Positions 15,929 through 24,616 of a stretch of 30,108 nucleotides of DNA are shown here, piece after piece (position 1 is the stretch's first letter; every line of letters begins with the position of its first letter). Below the pieces are notes generated by a model that saw only the letters and a program-made list of their open reading frames with translations, was not told the origin of the DNA and searched no databases. Source of the DNA: Bacteroidales bacterium UBA5281 (GTDB lineage: Bacteria; Bacteroidota; Bacteroidia; Bacteroidales; Lentimicrobiaceae); NCBI GenBank assembly GCA_002410555.1, contig DHSR01000019.1:54020-84127 (forward strand), given 5' to 3'. Both the position numbers and the translations under genes were made by a program.

Positions 15929-17068
15929 TTATCTTGATTCATTTCCATTCATAATATCGCCCAATTCATCAGACGATAAAAATTCCACATCCGGCCACTG
16001 CGCCACAATTCTTTTCAACAACTCAGCCAGAGTTTTTAACCCCCTGGATCTGTTTGCAGGATCGAGTGAACCCATAAAATTCAAACGATGTGTACTGATA
16101 ATGGCCGGTTTATTCCATTTAAAAGCAATAGAAATCCTTTTAAGGCACTCTCCGACATTATCAATATACGGCGTATGACTTGGCTCAAAAAATGCATTCC
16201 GGACCAGATACCTTTGACCAAACTTGTTTCGCTGCCCCAGGAAGTGGTACTTATGAGTATATTCAAACCGCTTGTCAGGCCTTGGAACGGCTTGTACAAC
16301 AGTCCCCTGCAAATACTTTACGCCTGTTTGACTCAGCATTGGCTCCACCTCTTCCGGCCAGATATAACAGGAAGCAATGAATGTAGTCGAAGTATAACCC
16401 CACAACTGCTTAAAAATACCGGCCCCATCAACAAGTATATGATTGAAGGATTTTAACTGGGCTTCATCATCATAATCCAATGCTTCCATATACTCAAGTC
16501 CATTGTCATTTATTTTATCAGGGTGTACACTGAACATGTTGAACCTGAAAGCCTCTTTGGCAAACTGATCGTTATCCTGCAGAGCCTTCATCCAGCGCCC
16601 AATATTCAAATGCTCACGACCATGAAATTGCGGTTTAATCAGCTTGTTTTCAATACCCTGATGATATAATTCAAAAACCCGGTCATGATTTGGATACCTT
16701 CTAAGGGTATCGGTCAATAATTCATAATAGTAATTAGTGAAATTATCAGCTTGAATTTTTTCAAAATCAGGATTTGCAACCAGGCTATTGGCGGTTAAAA
16801 TGGCGGGCCTTCTATTGATATCTTTTACAGAATCAAGAACTTCATACAATGCTTCCAGATCGCTGTTCGATTCCAACAAATCATATCGATTGTACGGACA
16901 CTGATCAACCGGATAACCCAATGACAGAAAATGTCTGTAAGCTTCCGGCGAGGCCATACGGACGCTGCCCCAATCGTCGGATTCAATCACAACTATCCTG
17001 CGCCGGGCCCTCCAGCCGGGGATATTTATAAGATGTCGTGTGACGACTTGCCTGACTTTAGTAATCAT
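15929..17068 (-). CDS. NodB/CE4-like polysaccharide deacetylase-family protein (DAC paralogue 3, cassette C)
   Basis: About 379 residues from the ATG at 17068. This start gives MITKVRQVVTRHLINIPGWR, which aligns with paralogue 2, and makes a 4-bp ATGA overlap with the upstream GT2; a TTG start three codons earlier is less likely. From the ATG, the Asp pair in VIESDDWGS is 31-32, FHGREHLN has His149 and His153, and TANSLVANPDF, RNAFFEPS and STHRLN follow. The first His of the longer HPQFHGREH form is absent (KPQFHGREH). It is the closest paralogue of the gene at 8168 and heads an equivalent cassette. No signal peptide is seen; it is probably cytosolic. The deacetylase role is inferred from motif order. 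Confidence 0.7.
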   Translation of the reverse strand: MITKVRQVVTRHLINIPGWRARRRIVVIESDDWGSVRMASPEAYRHFLSLGYPVDQCPYNRYDLLESNSDLEALYEVLDSVKDINRRPAILTANSLVANPDFEKIQADNFTNYYYELLTDTLRRYPNHDRVFELYHQGIENKLIKPQFHGREHLNIGRWMKALQDNDQFAKEAFRFNMFSVHPDKINDNGLEYMEALDYDDEAQLKSFNHILVDGAGIFKQLWGYTSTTFIASCYIWPEEVEPMLSQTGVKYLQGTVVQAVPRPDKRFEYTHKYHFLGQRNKFGQRYLVRNAFFEPSHTPYIDNVGECLKRISIAFKWNKPAIISTHRLNFMGSLDPANRSRGLKTLAELLKRIVAQWPDVEFLSSDELGDIMNGNESR

Positions 17069-18075
17069 GGAAAACAAAAAGCAGTTAACGAACTCACACT
17101 GGCCCTGATTCTATGAAGTGCAAGAATTAGCCTGATATGAATCAGGCCCATAACCAGTAGTATCAGATTTATTCCTGACAATTCATTCAACCTCAGGTCT
17201 GTATCACGTATAAACAACAACAGATCAGCACGTATTCTGCGGGCAGTAACGGCTGATTTGTCTTTGACCAGCCTGATTTCAGCAAAGTATAAGTATAGCT
17301 GATGGTTCAACTGACGTTTGACATGTTCATCTACCGCCGGACTTTTATAAGACTGTGAATATTTTCTCATTAATGACGCTGAAGTGAGGTGGTCAGTTAC
17401 TTTTTTCAAACCAAGGTTTATCGAACTGGATGTTTCGTTGGTTAAATAGTTATAAAAGGCTTTGTTATAAACAACTACATTTTTAGAATTTAACAAACAT
17501 CGGAAAATAAATTCCACATCCTCCATAAAATCAAGGGCGTGTGATAACCTGAGATTATGCTTTTCAACAACCTCTCTCCGAACAAACATTGAATGGATGT
17601 ATCCTGCCACAAAATCTGTCTTGAGAAACTGATCCCTTGTATAAACCATAATATCAGCCGGCAAATCCGGGTTTAGCACTAATTCACCATTTATCTCGCG
17701 ACAATAGGTTCTTATAAAATCGACATCGGGATATGAGCGGATTGCTGATACAATACCATCGAAAACATCACTATCAATCCAGTCATCCGCATCTGCGAAA
17801 TATATCCATCTGCCTGTTGCGATGTCCAATCCTTTGTTACGGGCTGCAGATACACCGGCATTGGGTTGGTGAATTACTTTAAACCGGCTATCTTTGCTTT
17901 GATAAATATCGCAAATTACTCCACCATTATCAGTACTGCCATCATTGACGACGATAATTTCCAATTCTGCAAAGCCGGAATTTAAAAAGCTATCAAAACA
18001 CCGATGTAGAAATTGCCCTTTATTATAAACCGGAATAATAATACTAACAAGTGGAGCTTCAGCATTTTGAATCAT
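17065..18075 (-). CDS. GT2 (GT-A fold) glycosyltransferase
   Basis: A 336-residue family GT2 enzyme and the only GT-A fold transferase in the window. VSIIIPVYNKGQFLHRCFDSF (residues 10-30) and EIIVVNDGSTDN are the nucleotide-binding strands. GVSAARNKGLDIATG is followed by the metal-binding YFADADDWID. An ED pair at FMEDVEF fits the catalytic base position. A C-terminal hydrophobic segment, LNLILLVMGLIHIRLILALH-like, may associate with the membrane. Its start lies inside the 3' end of a broken AmsD-like GT4, and its stop overlaps the deacetylase ATG. The gene has therefore been inserted between those two ancestral neighbours while the coupling was kept. Donor unknown. Confidence 0.9.
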   Translation of the reverse strand: MIQNAEAPLVSIIIPVYNKGQFLHRCFDSFLNSGFAELEIIVVNDGSTDNGGVICDIYQSKDSRFKVIHQPNAGVSAARNKGLDIATGRWIYFADADDWIDSDVFDGIVSAIRSYPDVDFIRTYCREINGELVLNPDLPADIMVYTRDQFLKTDFVAGYIHSMFVRREVVEKHNLRLSHALDFMEDVEFIFRCLLNSKNVVVYNKAFYNYLTNETSSSINLGLKKVTDHLTSASLMRKYSQSYKSPAVDEHVKRQLNHQLYLYFAEIRLVKDKSAVTARRIRADLLLFIRDTDLRLNELSGINLILLVMGLIHIRLILALHRIRASVSSLTAFCFP

Positions 18076-18450
18076 CTTCTGCGGGCTTTTTACTGAAAAG
18101 AAAATCCATATACTGTTTACCTACCAATTCAGGACTATACTTTCTGATGGAAAGGATAGCAGACTCACCCATCTGTTTCTGAAGTTGTTGATCATTCATG
18201 AGCAATGATAATTTCTCTGCAAACATTTCCTGGTTGAAAAGCGGGACAAGGAAACCATTGATTCCATCTGCAATCATATTTGAAAGCCCTTTAAAACAAT
18301 CATATGCATTCACCCAAAATCGAGCTGACATAGATTCCCTGATAGTCTATAAAAAACTTTTAGAACCTGAAGCGCCTTCTTTGGAAAAATCTCCACCTGC
18401 TATCACTAATCTCAATCCAAACCTATATCATACAAGGATAATACCACTTA
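18059..18450 (-). pseudogene. Broken AmsD-like GT4 (paralogue of the gene at 12224)
   Basis: The last ~75 codons (NAYDCFKGLSNMIADGINGFLVPLF... to FLFSKK) align with the C-terminus of the intact GT4 at 12224 (IAFDCVAGPSDMIDDDKNGFLIPLF... FLFSTE). Further upstream, minus-strand sequence reads IILV-stop-YRFGLRLVIAGGDFS, matching IFLACYEPGWKLVIAGGDV of the intact protein with an in-frame TGA. The ~80 residues that should lie between the two parts, including the E-x7-E site, are missing. A 90-codon ORF remains open at the 3' end but lacks a catalytic core. Sequence from 18451 to 18532 shows nothing further. Confidence 0.85.
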
Positions 18451-18532
18451 AAAAAATCGCATTTTTTCTAAGGTAAAAGCCGACCCTCACTATATAGCCG
18501 ACAGTGCGGGAATCGGTAGTGACGGAGTTTCA

Positions 18533-19642
18533 TTAGTTCATTTTTAAAACATTTTTAATCACATTGATTTGATAATCAGGATTGTATCGATTATCAATAA
18601 TTTTATAACAATCTTCAACGATATTCTGGTCTTTTTCAGGATGCGAGTCCAACCAGCTTTCTATCTCAAGTTCCAATGAATTCAAATCATTTGCTATGAA
18701 AAAAGCACCTGTTTTCCCCGGTATTATCGCCTCAAATTCGGGCATTTGATGTTTAAAATCATTGTGTGTAATTACAGGAGTCCCGTATGATAAGGAATGA
18801 ATTGCTGTCAGTCCGACATTACCTGGCGAGACACATAAGGCTGCATTGTAGATCAGCATTCCAATCTCCATTTCATCATAACATGAGCCATAGAACCAAA
18901 CATTTTGAGTTAAAGAATACACACATACCAGTTTTTCTAATCTTTCTTTTTCATCTCCATCGCCAATAATTACTAAATTAATTTCTCTACCTTTTGCCTT
19001 TAAGCTTTTTATAGCTAAAATCAACAGATCCAATTTCTTGACGGGTTGAAGTCTTCCGATAAACAACAACACGGGCCCATGATTATTAAATCTCGATGTA
19101 TAAATAACACTATTGGATAGCTTTTTTCTTACTGCCAGCGTCACCTCATAATCCAGTGAATTAAAGATAACATGAAGGTTATTCTCACTAATCCCCTGTT
19201 CAATCATGAGTTTTTTCGCATACTCACCATAAAGAAAGAAGCCTGAAACGAATGAAAAGAGAAATTTCTTTATGTGAACTTTTATCCCTTTCTCTTTACC
19301 ATACCAACCATGATTCCAAAAATAAATCTTCTTTCTACGTAATTTTGCAATAATTATAATAATCCAGTCTGAAATACAATGCGACTCACCAGTCAACAAG
19401 TATTTCTTATAAGGTTTAAAAATCAAACCAATTGACCCAACCATCCAATAAATCTTATTAAAAAACCATATTGATTTTAACTCCTGCGCGTTCTTAAGGA
19501 CATGCAAATCTAGCTTCTTAATATTCGCATTGATGTTATTCCCAAAATACATATCACATTCAAATTCTTTATCAAGTAATTGATAAATAGTTGAGCGGTA
19601 ATGAGGAGCATAATTGAATATGCAACAAATTTTTTGTTTCAT
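18533..19642 (-). CDS. GT4-type glycosyltransferase
   Basis: A 369-residue GT-B enzyme. The N-terminal half (KICCIFNYAPHYRSTIYQLL) is hydrophobic in places, for example SDWIIIIIAKL, suggesting membrane contact. The donor half carries VLLFIGRLQPVKKLDLLILAI, LVIIGDGDEKERLEKL, VWFYGSCYDE, then CVSPGNVGLTAIHSLSYGTPVITH. There the usual E-x7-E is changed (GNVGLTAIHSLSYG: first Glu replaced by Gly or Asn, second by His). This variant occurs in some GT4 branches but leaves the catalytic set uncertain. It is AT-rich compared with the cassette genes to its left and directly abuts the next GT without a gap. Specificity is unknown. Confidence 0.8.
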   Translation of the reverse strand: MKQKICCIFNYAPHYRSTIYQLLDKEFECDMYFGNNINANIKKLDLHVLKNAQELKSIWFFNKIYWMVGSIGLIFKPYKKYLLTGESHCISDWIIIIIAKLRRKKIYFWNHGWYGKEKGIKVHIKKFLFSFVSGFFLYGEYAKKLMIEQGISENNLHVIFNSLDYEVTLAVRKKLSNSVIYTSRFNNHGPVLLFIGRLQPVKKLDLLILAIKSLKAKGREINLVIIGDGDEKERLEKLVCVYSLTQNVWFYGSCYDEMEIGMLIYNAALCVSPGNVGLTAIHSLSYGTPVITHNDFKHQMPEFEAIIPGKTGAFFIANDLNSLELEIESWLDSHPEKDQNIVEDCYKIIDNRYNPDYQINVIKNVLKMN

Positions 19643-20638
19643 CTAAGCTTTTTTTATCAAATGTTCCATTAAAATATAGTATTGCTGAGTCATACAATCA
19701 ATAGAATATTTGTCATTGGCAACTTTTCTGGCATTTTCTGAATAAAATCTATAGTTTCCTTTAATCTGGATTATAGCTTCTGCCAATGCATCTGCATCCG
19801 GATACCCAAGTTGCCAAGGGTCAGAACCATAAGGAACAATTATACCGGCCCCTGTGGGCACCAACTCCTTCAAAGAACCAGTATCAAATGAAACAACAGG
19901 CGCACCGCATGAAAGGGCCTCTATAACTGTATTTGGACAAGCAGGATTAATATCGAGCGAGAGATATATCGAACCAGACATCACTTCATATACCTTTTCG
20001 AGTTGTATATACCCATAATACTTTACCAGATTACTAAGCTTCTTTGTACTATCATTAAACTCAAAATTACCGTACAGTTCAATGTTGATTATATCCTTAA
20101 GTTTTACAGACAAATCATTTATTAATCTGATTGAATAAGGTGAATAATCAATATTCCCTTCCAAAATAACAAGTCGATTATTTAATTCACCGTTAGAAAT
20201 CTTTGATTTCTGAGCAAGAGCTACACCATTATAGATAATGGATGTATTATTGCTTATCCTGAATCCTTCTCTATCCCACCATTTTTTTACAAAATCACTC
20301 TGATATACTACTGTATTGGCAATAAAAGCATGAATAATTTTATTATTTAAATTACCAAACTCAGCTTTTAAAAACTTTTTCAAACCAATCTTCCTCTTTC
20401 TGTGCAACCATGAAATGCCATCCAAACGAAACAAAACAGGCACTCTTTTTAGTTTCATTTTTATAAGCCACCCGATATGTCTGGTACCTCCAACCACAAA
20501 AATCAAATCAGGCTGAAGCTTGCTTTTGTCATCCTTATAGATAACCTGCCAGCCATATTTAATTAATTCTTTTTCAAAGCGACGTTGAAAACTACCCGGA
20601 CCACCTGAACCCGGCCTGTGTGGAAAACAAACAACCAT
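19643..20638 (-). CDS. GT4-type glycosyltransferase (short)
   Basis: A 331-residue GT-B protein, short for GT4. The start MVVCFPHRPGSGGPGSFQRRFEKEL keeps a Gly-rich acceptor loop. LIFVVGGTRHIGWLI and VLFRLDGISW follow; the donor half has SIIYNGVAL, VILEGNIDYSP, IELYGNFEF, YYGYIQLEKVYEVM, then PACPNTVIEALSCGAPVVSFDTGSLKELV, a recognisable GT4 C-terminal site with one Glu (the first position is Cys/Pro-rich). It is 14 bp downstream of the deacetylase-like gene at 20653 and abuts the GT at 18533. It is part of an AT-rich block. The donor sugar cannot be told. Confidence 0.8.
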   Translation of the reverse strand: MVVCFPHRPGSGGPGSFQRRFEKELIKYGWQVIYKDDKSKLQPDLIFVVGGTRHIGWLIKMKLKRVPVLFRLDGISWLHRKRKIGLKKFLKAEFGNLNNKIIHAFIANTVVYQSDFVKKWWDREGFRISNNTSIIYNGVALAQKSKISNGELNNRLVILEGNIDYSPYSIRLINDLSVKLKDIINIELYGNFEFNDSTKKLSNLVKYYGYIQLEKVYEVMSGSIYLSLDINPACPNTVIEALSCGAPVVSFDTGSLKELVPTGAGIIVPYGSDPWQLGYPDADALAEAIIQIKGNYRFYSENARKVANDKYSIDCMTQQYYILMEHLIKKA

Positions 20639-20652
20639 TAATTGATATTTCT

Positions 20653-21792
20653 TTAAGACTCAATATTATTTGAAATCAAATTACCTAATTTATCCGAACT
20701 CATAAATTCAATATCTGGCCAGCGTTTTGTTAGCTTGCCTAATAAGGATTTAAGTAAACGCAGGTTGACTTTCCTGTTGTTGACATCGATTGCTCCAATG
20801 ACATTTAAACGATGCATACTGATCACGGCTGGCTTATGCCAGCGAAATGAAATTTCCACACGATTCAGGCAATCCCCGACCCAATCGAATCCAGGATTTT
20901 GCGCGGGTTCAAAATAGGCATTTCTGGTTATATAAACTAATCCCGCTGTACTCCGAAAACCAGTAAAATTATTTTTTTTATAATTAAAAGTAGTGTCATC
21001 GTCCAATGGAATTTTCTGATGGGCCATACCTTGTAAAAACCGCACTCCATTAGCTAGTAACTCTGGTTCAATCTTAGGCGACCAGGTGTAAGTAGTAGGA
21101 ATAAAGGATAGCGATCGATAACCAAAAACATCTTCAAATAGATTTAATCCTTCTTTTAATATTAAGTTGTAGTATTCTATATCCTTATTCAACCCAGAAT
21201 TAAATGCTCCCGTGTATCTATCTCTAATCCGGGCATCTACTGCCGGTGTTAAGCCAAAAGTGCCAAGATCAAATGCCAATCGGGTCATATAATCATCTGA
21301 TTGCAACCGCTGCATCCATTTCTTCACATTTAAATGTTCCCGCCCGTGAAATTGTGGATGAAAAATACCGCTTTGCATTCCCTGTTTCCATATTTCAAAA
21401 GAGTCAGCTGTAATCGGACTCCGTTTTAAAGTTTCGGTAAATGGCTCGTAAAAATAATGGCTAAATCCACTGCCTCTAATTTGCTCAAAATCCGGATTAG
21501 CTATTACAGTATTTGCTGTGAGTAGAGCATGACGACCATTCATATCTTTAACAGAAGTTAACACTTCGAACAAAGCCTCCAAATCTTCCGAGGTTGCCAA
21601 ACTATCGTATCTGCAATAAGGATCCTTATCCACCCGAATTCCATAAAATAGAAACTTGTCATACACCTCCTTTGATGGCATCCTGACACTCCCCCAATCA
21701 TCACTTTCTAATACAACGATTTTGCGGCTAGTACGCCAGCCTGGTATATTGAGGAGGTTACGGGTGAGAATTTGTCTAATACTTTTTAACAT
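20653..21792 (-). CDS. NodB/CE4-like polysaccharide deacetylase-family protein (DAC paralogue 4)
   Basis: A 379-residue family member. NLLNIPGWRTSRK (12-24), IVVLESDDWGS (Asp31-Asp32), TANTVIANPDF (92-102), HPQFHGREHLN (His145, His149, His153), SFIPTTYTW in place of the RxPY-like region, RNAYFEPA and SMHRLN (His327). The HPQ form, shared with the gene at 3538, links these two as one sub-branch. The N-terminal tail resembles the other paralogues and is not a signal peptide. It precedes two GT genes that it probably serves. A 192-bp AT-rich gap upstream shows no promoter I can support. Likely a cytosolic deacetylase; this is inference from motif order. Confidence 0.7.
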   Translation of the reverse strand: MLKSIRQILTRNLLNIPGWRTSRKIVVLESDDWGSVRMPSKEVYDKFLFYGIRVDKDPYCRYDSLATSEDLEALFEVLTSVKDMNGRHALLTANTVIANPDFEQIRGSGFSHYFYEPFTETLKRSPITADSFEIWKQGMQSGIFHPQFHGREHLNVKKWMQRLQSDDYMTRLAFDLGTFGLTPAVDARIRDRYTGAFNSGLNKDIEYYNLILKEGLNLFEDVFGYRSLSFIPTTYTWSPKIEPELLANGVRFLQGMAHQKIPLDDDTTFNYKKNNFTGFRSTAGLVYITRNAYFEPAQNPGFDWVGDCLNRVEISFRWHKPAVISMHRLNVIGAIDVNNRKVNLRLLKSLLGKLTKRWPDIEFMSSDKLGNLISNNIES

Positions 21793-21984
21793 ATCCTATC
21801 TATTTGAATCGTATCAGTTTTTAATTGTGAACCTTACAACAATGAATTAAATTAAGTGAACTTATAACTCGAAAAAGAATGGTTATATACATTTGAAAAC
21901 AACGAAAATGAAATTCTCGATTTTTATTTTGCAAGCCACCCTTTTAAATCACTTTAGCATGAAACATATAATAACAAGAATTGC

Positions 21985-23100
21985 TCAGTTTTTTTCAACT
22001 AATATTAAATCCCCCAACTCATCCGACGTCATAAACTCAACCCCTGGCCAACGTTTAATTATTTCACGCAGAAGCACCTTCAATTGCCGCAATGTCTCCT
22101 CCCTGTTTTCCGGATGCAGCCAGCCAATATAATTTACCCGGTGCGTACTTATGGTAGCAGGCTTCTGAAGTTTAAATGCCATATCAATACTTCTAAGGCA
22201 CGCAATTACATTGTCCTGTGCAGGATATTGAGAAGGTTCAAATCCGCCATTCCGTGATAAATAGATTTGCCCATGTTTGTTCTTCTTTCCAAGATACCTG
22301 ATGTGCGTTTTGTATTTACCATCACCTAACGGCTCTTTCTGAAGCTTATCAAGCATAATGTATTTAATCCCTTTACTTTTCAAGGTAGCTTCCAATTCCA
22401 GATTAAAAGGTCCGTTTGTAGGCACAAAGAATCTCGGCTGATAACCATAAAGTTCTCTGAACAAATCAATACCTTCGGATATAACAGAATGCTGATACTC
22501 CAGGTCCGAAGCAAATTCAAGATCAAAGGCAGCCTGGTAATCTGACTTTATCAAAGATGAATAAATGCCCCATAACCCCAGATCAAACGCCAGCCGTGTA
22601 TGGGCATTTCCTGACCTCAGATCACGCATCCATCTTTGTACATTCATATGTTCTCTACCATGAAACTGTGGCACAAAAAGACGTTTTTCGACACCCTCCT
22701 TCCAAAGCTGATAAACCCTGTCATGAACAGGATACTTTTTCAATGTTTCAGTAAACGGTTCATAAAAGTACTGGCGGAAATCTGATGCTTTAACCCTCTC
22801 GAAATCAGGATTTGCCACTACATTTACACCGGTAAAAACAGGATGATTTCCCTTGAAGTCTTTGAATTGTGAAAGAACTTCAAATAGGTTTTCAAGATCA
22901 GCATTGCTCTCCAGTGCATCGTATTTGCAATATGGATTATCCTGAACAGGAATTCCCGAATCAATCAATTTCCTGAAAGCTTCCTTTGATGACATCCTGA
23001 TGCTTCCCCAGTCATCGGATTCGAAAACAATAATTTTCCTACCGGTGCGCCAACCGGGAAGGTTGGAAAGGGTAAATCTTAAAAATTGGTAAATGAACAT
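21985..23100 (-). CDS. NodB/CE4-like polysaccharide deacetylase-family protein (DAC paralogue 5, divergent)
   Basis: A 371-residue protein and the most divergent of the five. NLPGWRTGRK (13-22), IVFESDDWGS (Asp29-Asp30), then GVNVVANPDF where the others have TAN, VPQFHGREHMN (His147, His151), RFFVPTNGPF in the SFIxxCY region, RNGGFEPS and STHRVN (His320). All putative metal ligands are kept, but the surrounding pocket residues differ (PTNGPF, NGGF), pointing to another substrate. A 139-bp gap separates it from the polymerase gene upstream. No membrane or secretion signal is apparent. Confidence 0.7.
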   Translation of the reverse strand: MFIYQFLRFTLSNLPGWRTGRKIIVFESDDWGSIRMSSKEAFRKLIDSGIPVQDNPYCKYDALESNADLENLFEVLSQFKDFKGNHPVFTGVNVVANPDFERVKASDFRQYFYEPFTETLKKYPVHDRVYQLWKEGVEKRLFVPQFHGREHMNVQRWMRDLRSGNAHTRLAFDLGLWGIYSSLIKSDYQAAFDLEFASDLEYQHSVISEGIDLFRELYGYQPRFFVPTNGPFNLELEATLKSKGIKYIMLDKLQKEPLGDGKYKTHIRYLGKKNKHGQIYLSRNGGFEPSQYPAQDNVIACLRSIDMAFKLQKPATISTHRVNYIGWLHPENREETLRQLKVLLREIIKRWPGVEFMTSDELGDLILVEKN

Positions 23101-23239
23101 TCGTCAGCAGGATATATTATTTTTTTGGGAGATGAATTCGCTTCAGCTTTATTCAAACAAAAGATGATTTTTGACCAAACGCAACTATATGAAGGCACAA
23201 TAGTTTACTTTAAAACATTTTATTTTATAATTTACTCAA

Positions 23240-24526
23240 TTACAAAAAGTTGATGAACCTTTTGATAGCTTCTATGATTGGTTCTGATTCGTTGTAAACT
23301 AACGCAATAACAGGATTGCCGATAAATAATGTTATTCCGCTTGTTTCCATTGATATTCTTATTCCTACTACAATGTAAACGATCAAGATTGGCAAAGAAA
23401 TGAAATTTATAAATTTAAATAGACTAGTTCGCGGACCTAATCTATAAAAAATTATGATAAAAGCAAAAAGAAAGTACAGAGACAAATTGATAAAGCGATC
23501 CATTGATGGAATAATTCCAAGGATATTTGATATGCTATAAAATATCAATATAAAACAAAATAAATTATAATACTCACGATTAAGCACAAGCATCCTTCTC
23601 CCCTGTAGATATATGTATGCTATATATGCATAGCTCAAGTAACTTAACATTGCTGATCTGTATGCAATATACCAATTAGAAGTGTACAATGAATCAATGA
23701 CACTAGATGCGTATAAAGGATTAGTATAACTATCAACTTTCTCTTGCAAAAATGATGGAACGTAAGTATTTAATAGGTCTGTCAGAACGCCAAGTTTAGT
23801 TTCGATTACAAATGTTGAAAAAACAAATAATACTATATATAAATCAATTTTTTTAGGTATATATTTATAGATAACAAATAATATTGCTGGATATACGAAT
23901 GAAAAATGTACAAGTGGAGTAAGTAAAATCCAGAAATAGCCAAAATTCTTATTCTTCAAAATCACTATAAGGCTACCATATAAAAATATAACTGAAGCAG
24001 TGCTAAAACGAATGAATTGCAATGAATGAATTGCTACTATAAAAGAGAAAGCGCCAAATAATAAACCCTGCATAAAGGAAATTTTTTTAATTTCATTATC
24101 TATTAAGATCCATATATTTCTTGAATAAAAATATCCAAAAACCAAACCTACAAAGCCATAAAACATTTGAGGATTTGAAGTAAACCTTGAGACGAAATAC
24201 ATTAAAAGTGAAGCATAAATATCCGTCTTAGTGCTATCAAGATATAATTTCCCAAAAACATCATTGAAAGAATAACGATGCTCGGCCATCATTGTGAAAT
24301 ATTGACTATATCTGTATGCATCAAGATCTTCACCAGCTGTAACAATCGCTAAGCCATAAAAAATTGTAAAAAACCAAACTATATTCTTACTAAAATACGA
24401 TCTATAATTAATGATAGAATATATAAGACTACCAAAAGGCCATATAAAAAAGAACATCAGAATATTAATATTCGTTTTGCCAGTTTTATTAAATTTCGTT
24501 TGATGTCCTAACTGATTACCTAACAT
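23240..24526 (-). CDS. Wzy/EpsG-like polysaccharide polymerase
   Basis: A 428-residue, very hydrophobic protein with roughly ten or more predicted membrane segments (for example 23-38, 50-64, 95-120 and several to the C-terminus). The segment GEDLDAYRYSQYF (65-77), with Asp and Tyr after the second membrane helix, resembles the conserved region of EpsG-family proteins. Such proteins polymerise lipid-linked repeat units at the periplasmic face in Wzx/Wzy-dependent pathways. It is the only polymerase candidate in the window and lies near the flippase gene. Its base composition is strongly AT-rich, as for its right-hand neighbours. An alternative is an O-antigen ligase-like protein, less likely given length and motif. 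Confidence 0.8.
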   Translation of the reverse strand: MLGNQLGHQTKFNKTGKTNINILMFFFIWPFGSLIYSIINYRSYFSKNIVWFFTIFYGLAIVTAGEDLDAYRYSQYFTMMAEHRYSFNDVFGKLYLDSTKTDIYASLLMYFVSRFTSNPQMFYGFVGLVFGYFYSRNIWILIDNEIKKISFMQGLLFGAFSFIVAIHSLQFIRFSTASVIFLYGSLIVILKNKNFGYFWILLTPLVHFSFVYPAILFVIYKYIPKKIDLYIVLFVFSTFVIETKLGVLTDLLNTYVPSFLQEKVDSYTNPLYASSVIDSLYTSNWYIAYRSAMLSYLSYAYIAYIYLQGRRMLVLNREYYNLFCFILIFYSISNILGIIPSMDRFINLSLYFLFAFIIIFYRLGPRTSLFKFINFISLPILIVYIVVGIRISMETSGITLFIGNPVIALVYNESEPIIEAIKRFINFL

Positions 24527-24616
24527 TAGAATAATTTAATAGAAGAAAAGTCCTTTAAAATAACTATTGAGTCTTTTATTAATGCGAATATTAGTTCATA
24601 TTAATATGTATTTTTG

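Noticed and set aside
15929..17077. TTG start at 17077 for the third deacetylase-like gene
   Set aside because: The ATG at 17068 aligns with the paralogue's start and gives the 4-bp ATGA overlap used elsewhere in this operon.
18059..18331. The 90-codon ORF as a functional small GT or regulator
   Set aside because: It is only the C-terminal part of an AmsD-like GT4, with further broken pieces of the same gene upstream.
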